Shown piece after piece: positions 1-10,115 of a stretch of DNA of 64,000 bases. Within the stretch, counting starts at the first letter, position 1, and each line of letters starts with the position of its first letter. This DNA is from Oceanicoccus sp. KOV_DT_Chl (GTDB lineage Bacteria > Pseudomonadota > Gammaproteobacteria > Pseudomonadales > Dasaniaceae), in the NCBI RefSeq assembly GCF_900120175.1, contig NZ_FQLF01000002.1, forward strand, positions 434,001-498,000, written 5' to 3'. Below the pieces are notes generated by a model. It searched no databases and had not been told where the DNA came from. It was given only the letters and a program-made list of their open reading frames with translations. Both the position numbers and the translations under genes were made by a program.

Positions 1-212
1 GTGGCTACGCGCAAACCACTACGGTAGTAAATTTTCGGCTGATCCTGCTCGTATTCCAGCAACACACCGTGAGTCTGGGCGAAAGTAAACGGCAACCTTT
101 TTAGCGGGCCATCACCTATCTCATCTTCACCAATAGCATCAAGGTTAACGTCTAGCGGCGGGGCCAGATCAGCTTCCAATTCCACCATAGCTTTGTCAGT
201 ACTTTCGCTCAT
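1..212 (-). CDS. gspE: Type II secretion ATPase GspE, N-terminal fragment
   Basis: This is the first 70 or so codons of GspE, the cytoplasmic hexameric ATPase that powers pseudopilus assembly in type II secretion; the rest runs off the window. Translation from ATG at 212 gives an acidic leader and then the segment RLPFTFAQTHGVLLE, which is typical of the GspE N-terminal domain that docks onto GspL. It starts 8 nt after the gspD stop codon, so the two are surely one operon with gspC upstream. No catalytic motif lies within the visible part; the call rests on the N1 domain segment and on the gspC-gspD context. Confidence 0.82.
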   Translation of the reverse strand, partial: MSESTDKAMVELEADLAPPLDVNLDAIGEDEIGDGPLKRLPFTFAQTHGVLLEYEQDQPKIYYRSGLRVA

Positions 213-220
213 TATTCAGC

Positions 221-2296
221 TCACAAGCTACTGTTAGAATCTTTGACATTCACTTCAACGGCATTGGGAGCAGCGTCCTCTCTGATCACCTCTAATGCTT
301 CTAATTGCTGCTGCCACTCGGGTAACAAAGGCAAGTTTTTATCGTCAAGTAAATCCACGCCCTCGTCAATTTCTTCAAGCTGCTTTTCTCGAATCAATCG
401 GTATTTTCCCGCAGTCACATCATCCATTTGTTTTTTATCGCGGACGATAGTTGGGCGAAGAAAAATGAGTAAATGTTTTTTCCCATGGGTAGTAGAGGTA
501 CTTCTGAACAAAGAACCAATGATCGGGATATCACCTAACACAGGCACTTTTTGCACCCTCTCGCTGATGTTATCCTCGATCAAACCACCCAGCACAATAG
601 TTTGACCGTTATCTGCCAGTATTTTGGTATCAATTTTTCGTTCACTGGTAATGGGATTGCTATTTAATACGGCACTGGTCCCCACCACATTGGAAACTTC
701 TTGTGAAATAGCCAATATCAGCGAATCACCCTCATTAATTTGCGGCGTTACTTTGAGAGTGATACCGACATTTTCACGCTCTACCGTTTGAAACGGATTA
801 TCCGGGTTAGATGAGCTAGTACCCGTAGCGGTATAAGAGCCAGTAACAAAGGGAATACTTTGACCCACGACAATAGAGGCTTCCTCGTTATCCAGCGTCA
901 TTAATGACGGCGTGGATAAAATATTTGCTTCGGTATTTTGTTGTAATGCGTTAATAACCACATTAAAACTTAGGTCATCGGCTAACCGCCCTATTCCTAA
1001 CACTTGCCCTGTGGCGCTACCAACCACACCAGCAATACTAGCGCGTGTATCTACAGGGTCACCATTATCATCGGTTTCAAAACCGGCAGCCGCGATAGCA
1101 CCACCCAGCCCAGAATTATTAGAGCCACCATATGCACCGCTATCGTTAATAAATAACCACTCAATACCCAAATCACGGCCATTATCATCTGTCATTTCAA
1201 CAATAATCGCTTCAACCAGCACCTGCGCCCGACGAATATCCAAACGCTGAACCACCGACAATAGCGACTGCATGGTGTCGGCTTCAGCGGTGATAATTAA
1301 GGAATTGGTACCCTCGTCTGCCTCAATGGTCGACGTATGCTTTTTAGCCGCATTGGCAGATTTATCCTGAGAATTCATCTGCTCGATATTCTGCACCACC
1401 TTACTTAACACCTCAGATAAATCTTTGGCTTCGGCGTACTCCAAATAAACGACTTTGACGTTGCCACTTTGTGCAAGAGGAGTATCCAGATAATCAATCA
1501 GCGTTTTTACTCGCTGCCGCTCTAATTCATCACCGGTCACTAACACACTATTAGTCCGCTTATCCGCGACCAACACTAGTTTTTTGGTCTCCGCCTGAGC
1601 TTTACCACCACTATCTTTTGCCAGCTGCTCTAACATGCGAACCACTTCTTCCGCCGCCGCATGCTCAAGGGTGACTACATCGGTTTTTTGAATAGCCGAT
1701 AAATCGATACTGTTAATGACTTGTTTGATACGGGCAATATTGGCTGCGGTATCGGAAATAATAATGGCGTTGCTGGGCGCATAAGCCGCCATGTGTGCTT
1801 GCTGCGGAGCCAATGGTCGCAACACAGGAATTAATTTTGCTGCAGAAATATTCTCTAACTGAATCACCTGGGTGATAATTTCGCTGTTCGCCGCAACATC
1901 ATTCGTAACCACTTGCACCGGAGCGGTTCGTGCGTCTTTCATTGGAATAACACGCACCACCTCACCTGACTCTACAGCGGCAAACCCCTGTATTTCCAGA
2001 ATTGATAAAAACAAATCATAGAGTTGTTTGCTATTCACCGGCTTAGCAGAAATAACCTGCACTTTACCTTTAACCTGCGAATCGATGATGATGGTTTTCT
2101 GAGTAGCTTTGGCAACAAAGCGAATTAGCTCATGAATATCTGTCTCTTTAAAATTAACAGTCCAGGTTTGCCCATCATCACTGTCAGGCTGCGCATTAAC
2201 CGTTAAGCAAACACCTAAACCCAAAACTAAGCCTAATGCGAGCACACGACTATTCGCCACCCACTGCTTGAATAAAACCATAAACTCCATACCCAA
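221..2296 (-). CDS. gspD: Type II secretion outer-membrane secretin GspD
   Basis: GspD forms the outer-membrane channel of the type II secretion system. The 691-residue protein has an N-terminal signal peptide (cleavage likely near residue 36, after VNAQ). An N0 domain follows at about 45-115, then N1-N3 repeats to about 365, each with the usual NxxxI/LI strand patterns. The C-terminal secretin domain spans about 430-625 and contains the conserved VPVLGDIPIIGSLF segment and the closing LLIFLRPTIV strand. Length matches the family. It lies between gspC, 89 bp upstream, and gspE, 8 nt downstream. The last 65 residues are an acidic tail of the kind that can carry a pilotin-binding S-domain; no pilotin gene is in view. 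Confidence 0.97.
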   Translation of the reverse strand: MGMEFMVLFKQWVANSRVLALGLVLGLGVCLTVNAQPDSDDGQTWTVNFKETDIHELIRFVAKATQKTIIIDSQVKGKVQVISAKPVNSKQLYDLFLSILEIQGFAAVESGEVVRVIPMKDARTAPVQVVTNDVAANSEIITQVIQLENISAAKLIPVLRPLAPQQAHMAAYAPSNAIIISDTAANIARIKQVINSIDLSAIQKTDVVTLEHAAAEEVVRMLEQLAKDSGGKAQAETKKLVLVADKRTNSVLVTGDELERQRVKTLIDYLDTPLAQSGNVKVVYLEYAEAKDLSEVLSKVVQNIEQMNSQDKSANAAKKHTSTIEADEGTNSLIITAEADTMQSLLSVVQRLDIRRAQVLVEAIIVEMTDDNGRDLGIEWLFINDSGAYGGSNNSGLGGAIAAAGFETDDNGDPVDTRASIAGVVGSATGQVLGIGRLADDLSFNVVINALQQNTEANILSTPSLMTLDNEEASIVVGQSIPFVTGSYTATGTSSSNPDNPFQTVERENVGITLKVTPQINEGDSLILAISQEVSNVVGTSAVLNSNPITSERKIDTKILADNGQTIVLGGLIEDNISERVQKVPVLGDIPIIGSLFRSTSTTHGKKHLLIFLRPTIVRDKKQMDDVTAGKYRLIREKQLEEIDEGVDLLDDKNLPLLPEWQQQLEALEVIREDAAPNAVEVNVKDSNSSL

Positions 2297-2385
2297 TTAA
2301 ATAATAAACCCCGAACCAACGGGATCAAAATACTGTACTTATATTTTATGTTGATACTGACCACACCGTGCCAGCAATCAACACC

Positions 2386-3342
2386 TTATTCTTCCAATGC
2401 CACTAACACTTCAACTGAGGCGCCATTACGATCAACAACAAAAGATGCCTGCGTTGCGGTGCGCATTAACTTATAAATTTCCAGCGCCTTCGACGGCTCA
2501 TTCAACTCAATACCATTGATCGATGTCACGATATCATTAGTTTTAAAACCCAAGCGGGAAAACTGTTGCCGATCACGACCGGGGCTAACCCGATAACCTA
2601 CCATTTGGCCGTCTCTTTGCGCCGGAGAAATCCTTAACACTTCAGCCAGCGAACTCGGGTTCTTATACAAGCGATCCCGATAATCAGCTGCTAGATCAGT
2701 GGCTTTGGTATCATTACGTTTGTCGGTAACCCCCGGCCTTTTATTGATTCTAGTGACCACACTGGGTGTCGACTTTCCATTAGATTTTTCTTCTGCGTAC
2801 AACCAGAGCGACTCATAGCTGCCAACATTATCGAGAATCACATGATCCAATAGCACTTTTGCCAGCACCACTTTATTACCTACTGGCAGCTTGTCGCCCA
2901 CCGCATATTGATCCTGCTTACCTTGATAGACAATTACTGCCACCGAGCCGGTTGCATCTGGGGTATGCACAATACCCTCAAGAGTTAAATTTAATTTGGT
3001 CACCGCCGCATCAATTTCAACTTCGTCACTGGGCATGGAATTGACTACTGGCTCTATCAGACTGCCCACCTGACCAAACAAGTCCAGCGCCTGCAGTTTG
3101 GCAACATCGACACTCTTTTCGACGGGTGCTACGACCACACTTCCACTATCGGGAACTACCGATACCTCATTGGCCGGGGAACTGATAAGTACTGTGGCTA
3201 GCTGGACCAGAACCACTAGCAACCAGATACCAATAACCGCGCAAAAAGCATTATGGATCTGCTTGCTTGGCAAGGCTGCGGCAGTGCCTGCCAATTGCTG
3301 CGCCATCGACGTTAATCGCGCCGTCACATGCTCTGCGGTCAA
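2386..3342 (-). CDS. gspC: Type II secretion inner-membrane protein GspC
   Basis: GspC links the inner-membrane platform of the type II secretion system to the secretin GspD. The 318-residue protein has a short cytoplasmic N-terminus and one membrane segment at about 33-55. The periplasmic homology region at about 100-185 includes the LNLTLEGIV strand and a GxVAVI pattern, and binds the N0 domain of GspD. A charged linker follows, then a C-terminal PDZ domain at about 225-318 (GYRVSPGRDRQQFSRLG, then VTSINGIEL). Gene order gspC-gspD-gspE is the standard one, and this is the first gene of the operon as seen here. Its promoter must lie in the roughly 225-bp gap before the small gene on the opposite strand. 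Confidence 0.93.
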   Translation of the reverse strand: MTAEHVTARLTSMAQQLAGTAAALPSKQIHNAFCAVIGIWLLVVLVQLATVLISSPANEVSVVPDSGSVVVAPVEKSVDVAKLQALDLFGQVGSLIEPVVNSMPSDEVEIDAAVTKLNLTLEGIVHTPDATGSVAVIVYQGKQDQYAVGDKLPVGNKVVLAKVLLDHVILDNVGSYESLWLYAEEKSNGKSTPSVVTRINKRPGVTDKRNDTKATDLAADYRDRLYKNPSSLAEVLRISPAQRDGQMVGYRVSPGRDRQQFSRLGFKTNDIVTSINGIELNEPSKALEIYKLMRTATQASFVVDRNGASVEVLVALEE

Positions 3343-3567
3343 ACCACCACCTCTATCATTATAATTAGGGCACCATTATATGGGCCATACCAAGGGAGTG
3401 GAACCCTGCAAGCCATACCAAAATGCGGCAAATTCACACCTTACTGGAAATCAGCAAAACATCGCCTAGTATTAAGAACCCTGCTGCTCACTTTCTAAGC
3501 ACTAGCAACAAGCAATACCGGCTATAAATAACAACAAACCATCTTAAATCAACAAGATAACAGTAAT

Positions 3568-3774
3568 ATGACACATCGATTTTTCATTAATCGCCGCACT
3601 GGCCAGGATCGTAGAGAAGGCTGCGAAAAACGCCGAAACCCAAGACTGGACTTGAGCCATAAGCGTCGACGCCAGTTTACTGACCGACGTCAACATAATC
3701 GCAGCTTAACAGAAGACTTTCAGGCCACTAGTATAATTATCAACCGTGAAAATCCCAGACACTCCAAGCACTAG
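3568..3774 (+). CDS. Small arginine-rich protein, unknown function
   Basis: An open frame of 68 codons encodes a very basic protein with repeated DRR/RRR patterns ([21 protein letters not shown]). It has no signal peptide or membrane segment. I do not recognise a named family, although short proteins with repeated DRR motifs are common in gammaproteobacteria. It stands alone, divergent from gspC. Its stop codon overlaps the stop codon of oadB on the other strand by 4 bp (CTAG). No strong ribosome binding site is visible upstream. The strongly biased yet regular composition argues for a real gene, but it could be a chance frame. Confidence 0.45.
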   Translation: MTHRFFINRRTGQDRREGCEKRRNPRLDLSHKRRRQFTDRRQHNRSLTEDFQATSIIINRENPRHSKH

Positions 3775-5076
3775 CCTCCAACCAGACTAATCATCACCCC
3801 GGCAGCTACCGCAGAGCCGATAACACCCGCTACATTGGGGCCCATTGCGTGCATCAGCAGAAAATTTTGCGGATCTGCATCCAAACCAACTTTATTAGAC
3901 ACTCTCGCAGCCATCGGCACCGCTGACACCCCCGCCGAACCGATTAATGGATTAATCGGGCTGGATGAGAGCCGATTCATCAATTTAGCCATCAGCACAC
4001 CGGTGGCGGTGCCAATACAAAACGCCACCACGCCCAGTAATAAAATCCCCAGCGTATTTAAATCCAAAAACTTGTCCGCACTCAGTTTGGAGCCCACTGA
4101 CAAGCCGAGAAAAATAGTGGTGATATTAATTAATGCGTTTTGCGCAGTGTCACTTAAACGATCAACCACACCACATTCACGCATCAGATTTCCGAGACAA
4201 AACATTCCCAATAAGGGTGCTGCTGAAGGCAACAACAAGGCCACCAATATTAACAAGACTAATGGGAAACAGATTTTTTCAACTTTGGAGACGGTCGCAG
4301 CTGCACCATCACGATTTTGCGCTCGGCTTCGGTGGTCAACGCTTTCATTATCGGTGGCTGGATCAAAAGGCACCAACGCCATATAGGAATAGGCCGCCAC
4401 TGCAATTGCACCTAACAAATCCGGGGCTAACAAACTTGCCACATAGATAGCCGTAGGGCCGTCAGCACCACCCGATAATACCAATCGCCGCGGCATCCGC
4501 GAGACTAAAATCCATCCAGCCTATTGACGTTAAGCCAACCGCCCCAAGCACAGTCGCAAAAATACCAAACTGGGCAGCAGCTCCCAAAAATAGGGTTTTA
4601 GGGTTAGCCAGCAAAGGACCAAAATCCGTCATCGCCCCTACGCCCCATAAAAATAACGAGGGGTGCAACGCCGCTGGCAATCGCCACGGTATAAAAGTTG
4701 TAGAGCATGCCGTTACCAAAGCCATGGTCACCGGCAACCTGCACCGCCGCCACATGGGCTGCACCCGCTGACGTTTCATAAGCATGGTAAAGCTCTTTGC
4801 CGGCCTCCCAGCTGGCAACACCCAGGCTTTTGGCGATCTCCGCCAAGACTTCCGGATCACCAGAATTGATGGCGTTTTCCACTGCTGAAAAAGCCATTCC
4901 CGCGCCCGGAATATTGGCCAGAATGCCGCCAAAACCAATGGGAACTAATAGCAACGGCTCAAACTTGCGGTTGATCGCCAGATAAAGCAACAGCAACCCA
5001 ACCACCACCATCACAAACTGACCGGGGACTATCTGGTAAATTCCGGTGTCATACCAAAGCGACAATAACTATCCAT
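3771..5076 (-). CDS. oadB: Na+-pumping oxaloacetate decarboxylase beta subunit (three frame breaks as sequenced)
   Basis: OadB is the multi-pass subunit that decarboxylates carboxybiotin and exports Na+. Three frames join into one full-length protein. The N-terminus is [19 protein letters not shown]; the middle has [24 protein letters not shown]; the C-terminus starts at [11 protein letters not shown], the region with the conserved Asp of the Na+ path. Breaks are at the start (TT near 5067), in a G4 run (4643-4646) and in a G3 run (4471-4473); each is repaired by one base. With the first repair the start is ATG at 5076, 13 nt after the oadA stop, giving [12 protein letters not shown]. The frame track without repair would begin at a TTG at 5065. 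Conserved sequence on both sides of every break argues for sequencing error. Confidence 0.88.
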
Positions 5077-5089
5077 TACAAGTTCCCGC

Positions 5090-6902
5090 TTAGGCGATGG
5101 TTAATAAGATATCGCCGACAGAGACAGAGTCCCCCTCTTTGACACTGATTGCGCCCACCACGCCCGTCTGGGCCGCGCGAACTTCCGTTTCCATTTTCAT
5201 GGCCTCTAAAATAATAATCACATCGCCTTGCTGCACCGAGTCACCGGCAGCGACATTGACCTTAAATATATTGCCGCCAAGGGCGCGATCATCGGTTTGC
5301 CAGCACCATCCGCAGGCGCTGCTGCCGGGGCAGACGCTGTAGCAGCAACGGGAGTGATGTTGGAAATATCACCACCCTCAGCCACTTGCACAACGTAACT
5401 CTGACCGGAGACCGATACGGTATAGACCGATGGATCGCAGCAGCCGGCGCAGGTGCGGCAACCACTTCGGCACCTGTTGGTACCGGCTCAAAGGCTTCAG
5501 GGTTATTGCGGTTTTGTAAAAACTTCAAACCTATTTCAGGAAACAACGCGTAAGTCAGCACATCATCAATTTCATTCTCACCCGCCGCCAAAGTGATTTT
5601 GTCGCTGCGACCCGCTTTAATTCTGTGGTTAATCGTTCAACTTCCGGTGTCAACAAGTCAGCTGGGCGGCAGGTAATCACTTCTGCACCATCCAACACCC
5701 GTTGCTGTAACTCAGTGTTAAACCGGTGCCGGCGTCGCGCCATACTCGCCTTTCAGTACACCCGCTGTTTCTTTTGAAATAGACTTATAACGCTCGCCAA
5801 AGATGACATTCATTACTGCTTGAGTACCAACGATTTGCGAAGTCGGTGTCACCAACGGAATAAAACCTAAATCTTCACGCACTTTAGGGATTTCTGCTAA
5901 AACCGCATCCAGTTTGTCAGCAGCCCCCTGGTCTTTCAGCTGGCTTTCCATATTGGTCAACATGCCACCCGGTACCTGCGCTACCAAAATACGCGAGTCC
6001 ACACCGCGCAATGCGCCTTCAAATTTGGCGTATTTTTTCCGCACTTCACGGAAATACGCGGCAATTTCTTCCAACAAATTAATATCCAAACCGGTGTCAC
6101 GATCTGTGCCCTCCAGCATGGCCACTACCGACTCAGTGGGCGAATGACCATAGGTCATACTCATTGAAGAAATCGAAGTGTCTACATTATCAATGCCCGC
6201 CTCAATAGCTTTTAATGCCGTGGCGGTTGAAAGACCAGTTGTCGCGTGACACTGCATGTGCACAGGAATTGATAATTCCTTTTTCAAGCGGCTGACCAAT
6301 TCAAAGGCAACATAAGGCTTTAACAAACCCGCCATATCCTTGATTGCTATAGAGTCGGCTCCCATCGCTTCAATCTGCTTGGACAATTGTACCCATAGCT
6401 CGATGTTATGCACCGGGCTTAAGGTATAGGAAATCGTACCCTGTGCATGTTTACCCACTTTGCGTACTGCTTTAATCGCCGTTTCCAGGTTGCGCGGATC
6501 ATTCATTGCATCAAATACCCGAAACACATCGACGCCATTGACCGCTGCACGCTCAACAAAACGCTCCACTACATCATCCGCATAGTGGCGGTAACCCAAA
6601 ATATTCTGGCCGCGGAATAACATCTGCTGCGGCGTATTAGGCATCGCCTTTTTTAATTCACGAATGCGTTCCCAAGGATCTTCACCCAGATAACGGATAC
6701 ACGCATCAAAAGTCGCACCGCCCCAGGACTCCAACGACCAAAAACCAACTTGATCCAACTTTTCTGCAATGGGCAACATATCATCCAAACGCATACGAGT
6801 AGCAAACAACGATTGGTGCGCATCCCGCAGCACCACATCAGTGATACCTAGCGGACGTTTTTTACCAGAATCAGAATTAGTGGCTGTAGTGCTGTCACTC
6901 AT
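5090..6902 (-). CDS. oadA: Oxaloacetate decarboxylase alpha subunit, biotin-carrying (four frame breaks as sequenced)
   Basis: OadA transfers the carboxyl group of oxaloacetate to biotin. The N-terminal 390 residues form the carboxyltransferase TIM barrel: [19 protein letters not shown] with the metal-binding Asp, [17 protein letters not shown], and the [11 protein letters not shown] metal-binding His pair. A PYC/OAD association region follows, then an Ala/Pro-rich linker and a biotinyl domain with the EAMKMET motif; the biotinylated Lys codon is at 5195-5197. Frame breaks lie at about 5720, 5597, 5436 and 5281, all mended by one base in or next to short homopolymers. The ATG at 6902 is preferred to an upstream TTG at 6908. 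The gene lies between oadG and oadB, the usual order. Confidence 0.9.
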
Positions 6903-6961
6903 GATCAAAACCTATATGTGGGAATGGATAGATAAATCTAAAAAATGTAATCGGTACTGAA

Positions 6962-7207
6962 TTATTTGTTATCTTTTGAACGGTGCTGATGAATAGCAGC
7001 ACTAATTACCGCCACCAGCTGATCATTATTTTGCTTACCAGCCTGAGCCGATGGCCGCTGCGCAACAACAGGCTCCGGCTTGACGAACCGCTGCAATACC
7101 GTGGACATAACGCCAGTCAGCACGACCAGCAAGGCTAGAAATACAAAAACAGTACCCATGCCAAACAGCATCAGCTCTACACCTTGCTGCATCAAAGTAC
7201 TTTGCAT
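6962..7207 (-). CDS. oadG: Oxaloacetate decarboxylase gamma subunit
   Basis: OadG is the small membrane subunit that holds the alpha and beta subunits together and carries Zn2+. The 81-residue protein has one membrane span at about 11-35 (MLFGMGTVFVFLALLVVLTG). A polar tail follows and ends in HQHRSKDNK; family members often have C-terminal His residues that bind metal. It is the first gene of oadG-oadA-oadB, 59 bp before oadA. The whole set forms a primary Na+ pump fed by oxaloacetate, in keeping with a marine Na+ economy. Confidence 0.9.
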   Translation of the reverse strand: MQSTLMQQGVELMLFGMGTVFVFLALLVVLTGVMSTVLQRFVKPEPVVAQRPSAQAGKQNNDQLVAVISAAIHQHRSKDNK

Positions 7208-7585
7208 GTTTTCTCCCCTGCGGAACTGATTAAGTCTGACTGGATGATCTCGTCTAACAACGTGCTAGCAAACCGCGCCCAAGTAGATGGTGGCGACAGT
7301 ATAAAAGTGAGGGTCAATTTACAGGTAAAGAACCGTTTAGGCAATAATAAAAGGCCCACTTATGCAAAAGTAAAAAAACTACAAAGCCTTTGTTTTCAGG
7401 GGTTTATACACACATTCAGCCACCCGCATACGACTAAAATAATCGCATAGCAACTATTGTTTCTACAGCAAAAGTCTTGCATAGCAGCTTGGAGTTCTGT
7501 AATTTTTTTACTTATCGGCAGCAGCGACCTTCCCGCCATTGACGACACGGGTATAATGCCGCCAGCAAAAACCGATGAGCAAACC
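7208..7585. other. Divergent intergenic region between oadG and dusC
   Basis: This 378-bp gap holds promoters for oadGAB (leftward) and dusC (rightward). A perfect TATAAT occurs at 7552-7557, 28 bp before the dusC ATG. No convincing terminator, repeat or small gene was seen; the frames open here lack ribosome binding sites and resemble nothing known. Confidence 0.5.
7552..7557 (+). promoter_or_regulatory. Candidate sigma70 -10 box of dusC
   Basis: A consensus TATAAT lies 28 bp upstream of the chosen dusC start. That would place transcription start near 7564 and give a leader of about 22 nt. The matching -35 is weak, so the call rests on the -10 box and its position. Confidence 0.4.
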
Positions 7586-8560
7586 ATGCGAATTTTTTTA
7601 GCCCCGATGGAAGGGGTCGTTGATCACACCATGCGCGACATGCTAACCCGAGTGGGCGGCATCGATCGCTGCATCACCGAGTTTGTTCGCATCACCGATC
7701 ACAAACTGCCACCGCGGGTGTTTTATCGCTACTGTCCGGAACTAATCAATGGCGGACGAACAACAAGTGGCACCCCGGTTTATATCCAGTTACTCGGCGG
7801 AAAACCCCAGGCTATGGCTAGCAATGCCCGGCAGGCTGCCGCACTGGGTGCTCCAGGTATCGATATAAATTTCGGCTGTCCCGCCAAACAGGTCAATCGC
7901 AGCGATGGCGGCTCGGTACTGCTAAAAGAACCACAACGGTTGTTCGATATCGTCAGCGCGGTACGCATTGCAGTGCCTGATAACATTCCCGTTACTGCAA
8001 AAATCCGCCTTGGCTTTGAAGACCGCTCACTGTTAACAGACATCACCCAAGCCATCTTTGCCGCCGGCAGCAATGAGTTAACCATCCATGCCCGCACCAA
8101 AGCTGATGGCTATAAGCCCCCTGCCTATTGGGACGCCATTGCCGATATCCAGACGAATAGCCCGATACCCATTATTGCAAATGGAGAAATATGGACGCCA
8201 CAGGATGCGCAAAACTGCCTACAGCAAAGCGGCTGTGACGACATCATGTTAGGCCGTGGATTATTAGCTCGTCCGGATTTGGCACGACAAATCAGTGGTG
8301 AACAGCGCCAACAAACCACTGCAAGCATGCTCTGGTCAGACGTGCTGGTACTGCTGCAACAATTTTGCGTAGTGACCGAACAAGAATACGAACCTAAATA
8401 TGTCGGTAATCGCGTTAAACAATGGCTGGGTTATTTGCGGCAACACTATCCAATGGCCGCGGTATTATTCGAACAGATCAAACGGCTGAAAACACCAGAA
8501 GATATTGCTGAAGTGATTACTGCACAACGTTTAAATAAGTGCGATCAAGCGGTCGCCTAA
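7586..8560 (+). CDS. dusC: tRNA-dihydrouridine(16) synthase DusC
   Basis: Dus enzymes use FMN and NADPH to reduce uridine in the tRNA D-loop. From ATG at 7586 the protein starts MRIFLAPMEGVVDHTMRDML, aligning exactly with the start of known DusC proteins. It then has CITEFVRITDHKLP, a hallmark of the DusC subgroup rather than DusA or DusB. FMN-barrel motifs are present: the active-site Cys in DINFGCPAKQVNRSDGG, then ELTIHARTK and IIANGEIW. About 324 residues is normal. An in-frame ATG at 7556 lies further upstream but would overlap the -10 box. It stands alone, ending 20 bp from a convergent gene. Confidence 0.92.
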   Translation: MRIFLAPMEGVVDHTMRDMLTRVGGIDRCITEFVRITDHKLPPRVFYRYCPELINGGRTTSGTPVYIQLLGGKPQAMASNARQAAALGAPGIDINFGCPAKQVNRSDGGSVLLKEPQRLFDIVSAVRIAVPDNIPVTAKIRLGFEDRSLLTDITQAIFAAGSNELTIHARTKADGYKPPAYWDAIADIQTNSPIPIIANGEIWTPQDAQNCLQQSGCDDIMLGRGLLARPDLARQISGEQRQQTTASMLWSDVLVLLQQFCVVTEQEYEPKYVGNRVKQWLGYLRQHYPMAAVLFEQIKRLKTPEDIAEVITAQRLNKCDQAVA

Positions 8561-8580
8561 GCCCCCTCACACAGAATAAA

Positions 8581-10100
8581 CTAAACGGAATACTGTTGCC
8601 GCAAAATATTTTTTTGTACTTTACCCATCGTGTTTCTAGGCAGCTCAGCAAGCTGATAAATTTTTTTAGGTACTTTATAAGTTGCCAATTGCTGCTTAGC
8701 CTGAGCAATCATTTGCAGCTCATCAATGTCACCGTCAGCAACAACCACTGCGACTACGGCTTCACCCAAGTCACTATCAGACACACCAATTACCGCAGAT
8801 TCAATAACACCCGGCAGCTGATCCAATACCAACTCCACTTCTTTAGGGTAAACATTGTAACCACCACTGATCACCATATCTTTGGCGCGACCAACAATGG
8901 CAATATAACCATCCTCACTAATGACACCCTGATCGCCAGTGACAAAAAATCCATCGCCGGTAAATTCCTCGGCGGTTTTCTGCGGCAGCTGCCAATACCC
9001 TTGAAACACATTAGCGCCTTTCACCTGAATTGAACCCACCTCCCCACTGGCATCGGCGTATTAATGTCATCGACAACTCTTACCTCAACACCTGGTAATG
9101 GCAATCCAACCGTGCCAGCGCGACGCTCACCAATTAAAGGATTGGAAATCAACATGCCGGTCTCTGACATACCATAGCGCTCTAGAATACGATGGCCGCT
9201 ACACTGCTCAAACTGCGCGTGGGTTTGTGCGAGCAACGGCGCCGAACCAGAAATAAATAAGCGCATATCCTTACACAACTCCGCACTAAAGGCAGGGCTA
9301 TCCACTAAGCGCGTGTAAAAAGTAGGAACGCCCATCAACACGGTTGCTTGCGGTAACTGCTCAATCACCTTACCGACATCAAACTTTGGCAACATAATCA
9401 TTGCCGCACCCGCCGCCAGTACACAATGACAGGCAACAAACAAACCATGCACATGAAATATCGGCAGGGCATGAAGCAATACATCCCGGCTCGTCCATCC
9501 CCAACAATCCTTTAGCGTCAGTGCGTTACTGGTTAAATTGTGATGACTTAGCATCGCCCCCTTGGGGCGACCGGTGGTACCCGATGTGTATAATATTGCG
9601 GCCAGATCATCAGCCCGACTTAACACTGTTGAAAAACAATCCGGCTCAGCGGCGGCTCGCTGCTGCAAGCTGCCATTGCCATCAATAGCCAGGGATTCAT
9701 AACGGGATTGATACTGTCCAGCTAATTGTTGTAATAAGCTTTGCGTTGATGTATCGCGAACTAAGGGTAAATCACCAACGATAAGGCTGGGACTGGCATC
9801 TTCAAAAAAATACGCTAACTCCGTTGCGGTATAACCCGTATTAAGCGGCAGGTAGACCAAGCCAGCTCGCACACAAGCCAAATACAACATCAACGCCGCA
9901 GCTGATTTTTGCAACTGCACCGCAACTCGCTGACCCGGCTGCAAACCTAACGCCACCAAGCTATTCGCCAACTGCGCAGAGCTGGCCTCCATAGCAGCAT
10001 AACTTACTGCCTTACCATCGACAGCGATAATAAATGGCCGACTACGATCCGCTGGAAAATGCTGCTCAAAAACGCTGTATAAATTGTGATTAACCGACAT
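8581..10100 (-). CDS. AMP-forming acyl-CoA synthetase, malonyl-CoA synthetase type (one frame break)
   Basis: An ANL-superfamily enzyme that activates a carboxylic acid with ATP and CoA. The P-loop ILYTSGTTGRPKGAM, the segment LHALPIFHVHGLF and YGMSETGM are all present. Near the C-terminus are GEVGSIQVKG, FVTGDQGVI and the catalytic Lys region NTMGKVQKNIL. The pattern VYLPLNTGYT and the whole central region resemble malonyl-CoA synthetases (MatB/ACSF3) more than long-chain enzymes. The frame breaks in a C4 run at 9042-9045; one added base restores it. ATG at 10100 is preferred to TTG at 10103. It follows the class II aldolase by 15 bp, so the two are probably co-transcribed. Substrate is inferred. 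Confidence 0.82.
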
Positions 10101-10115
10101 CAATAAAACTCAAGA

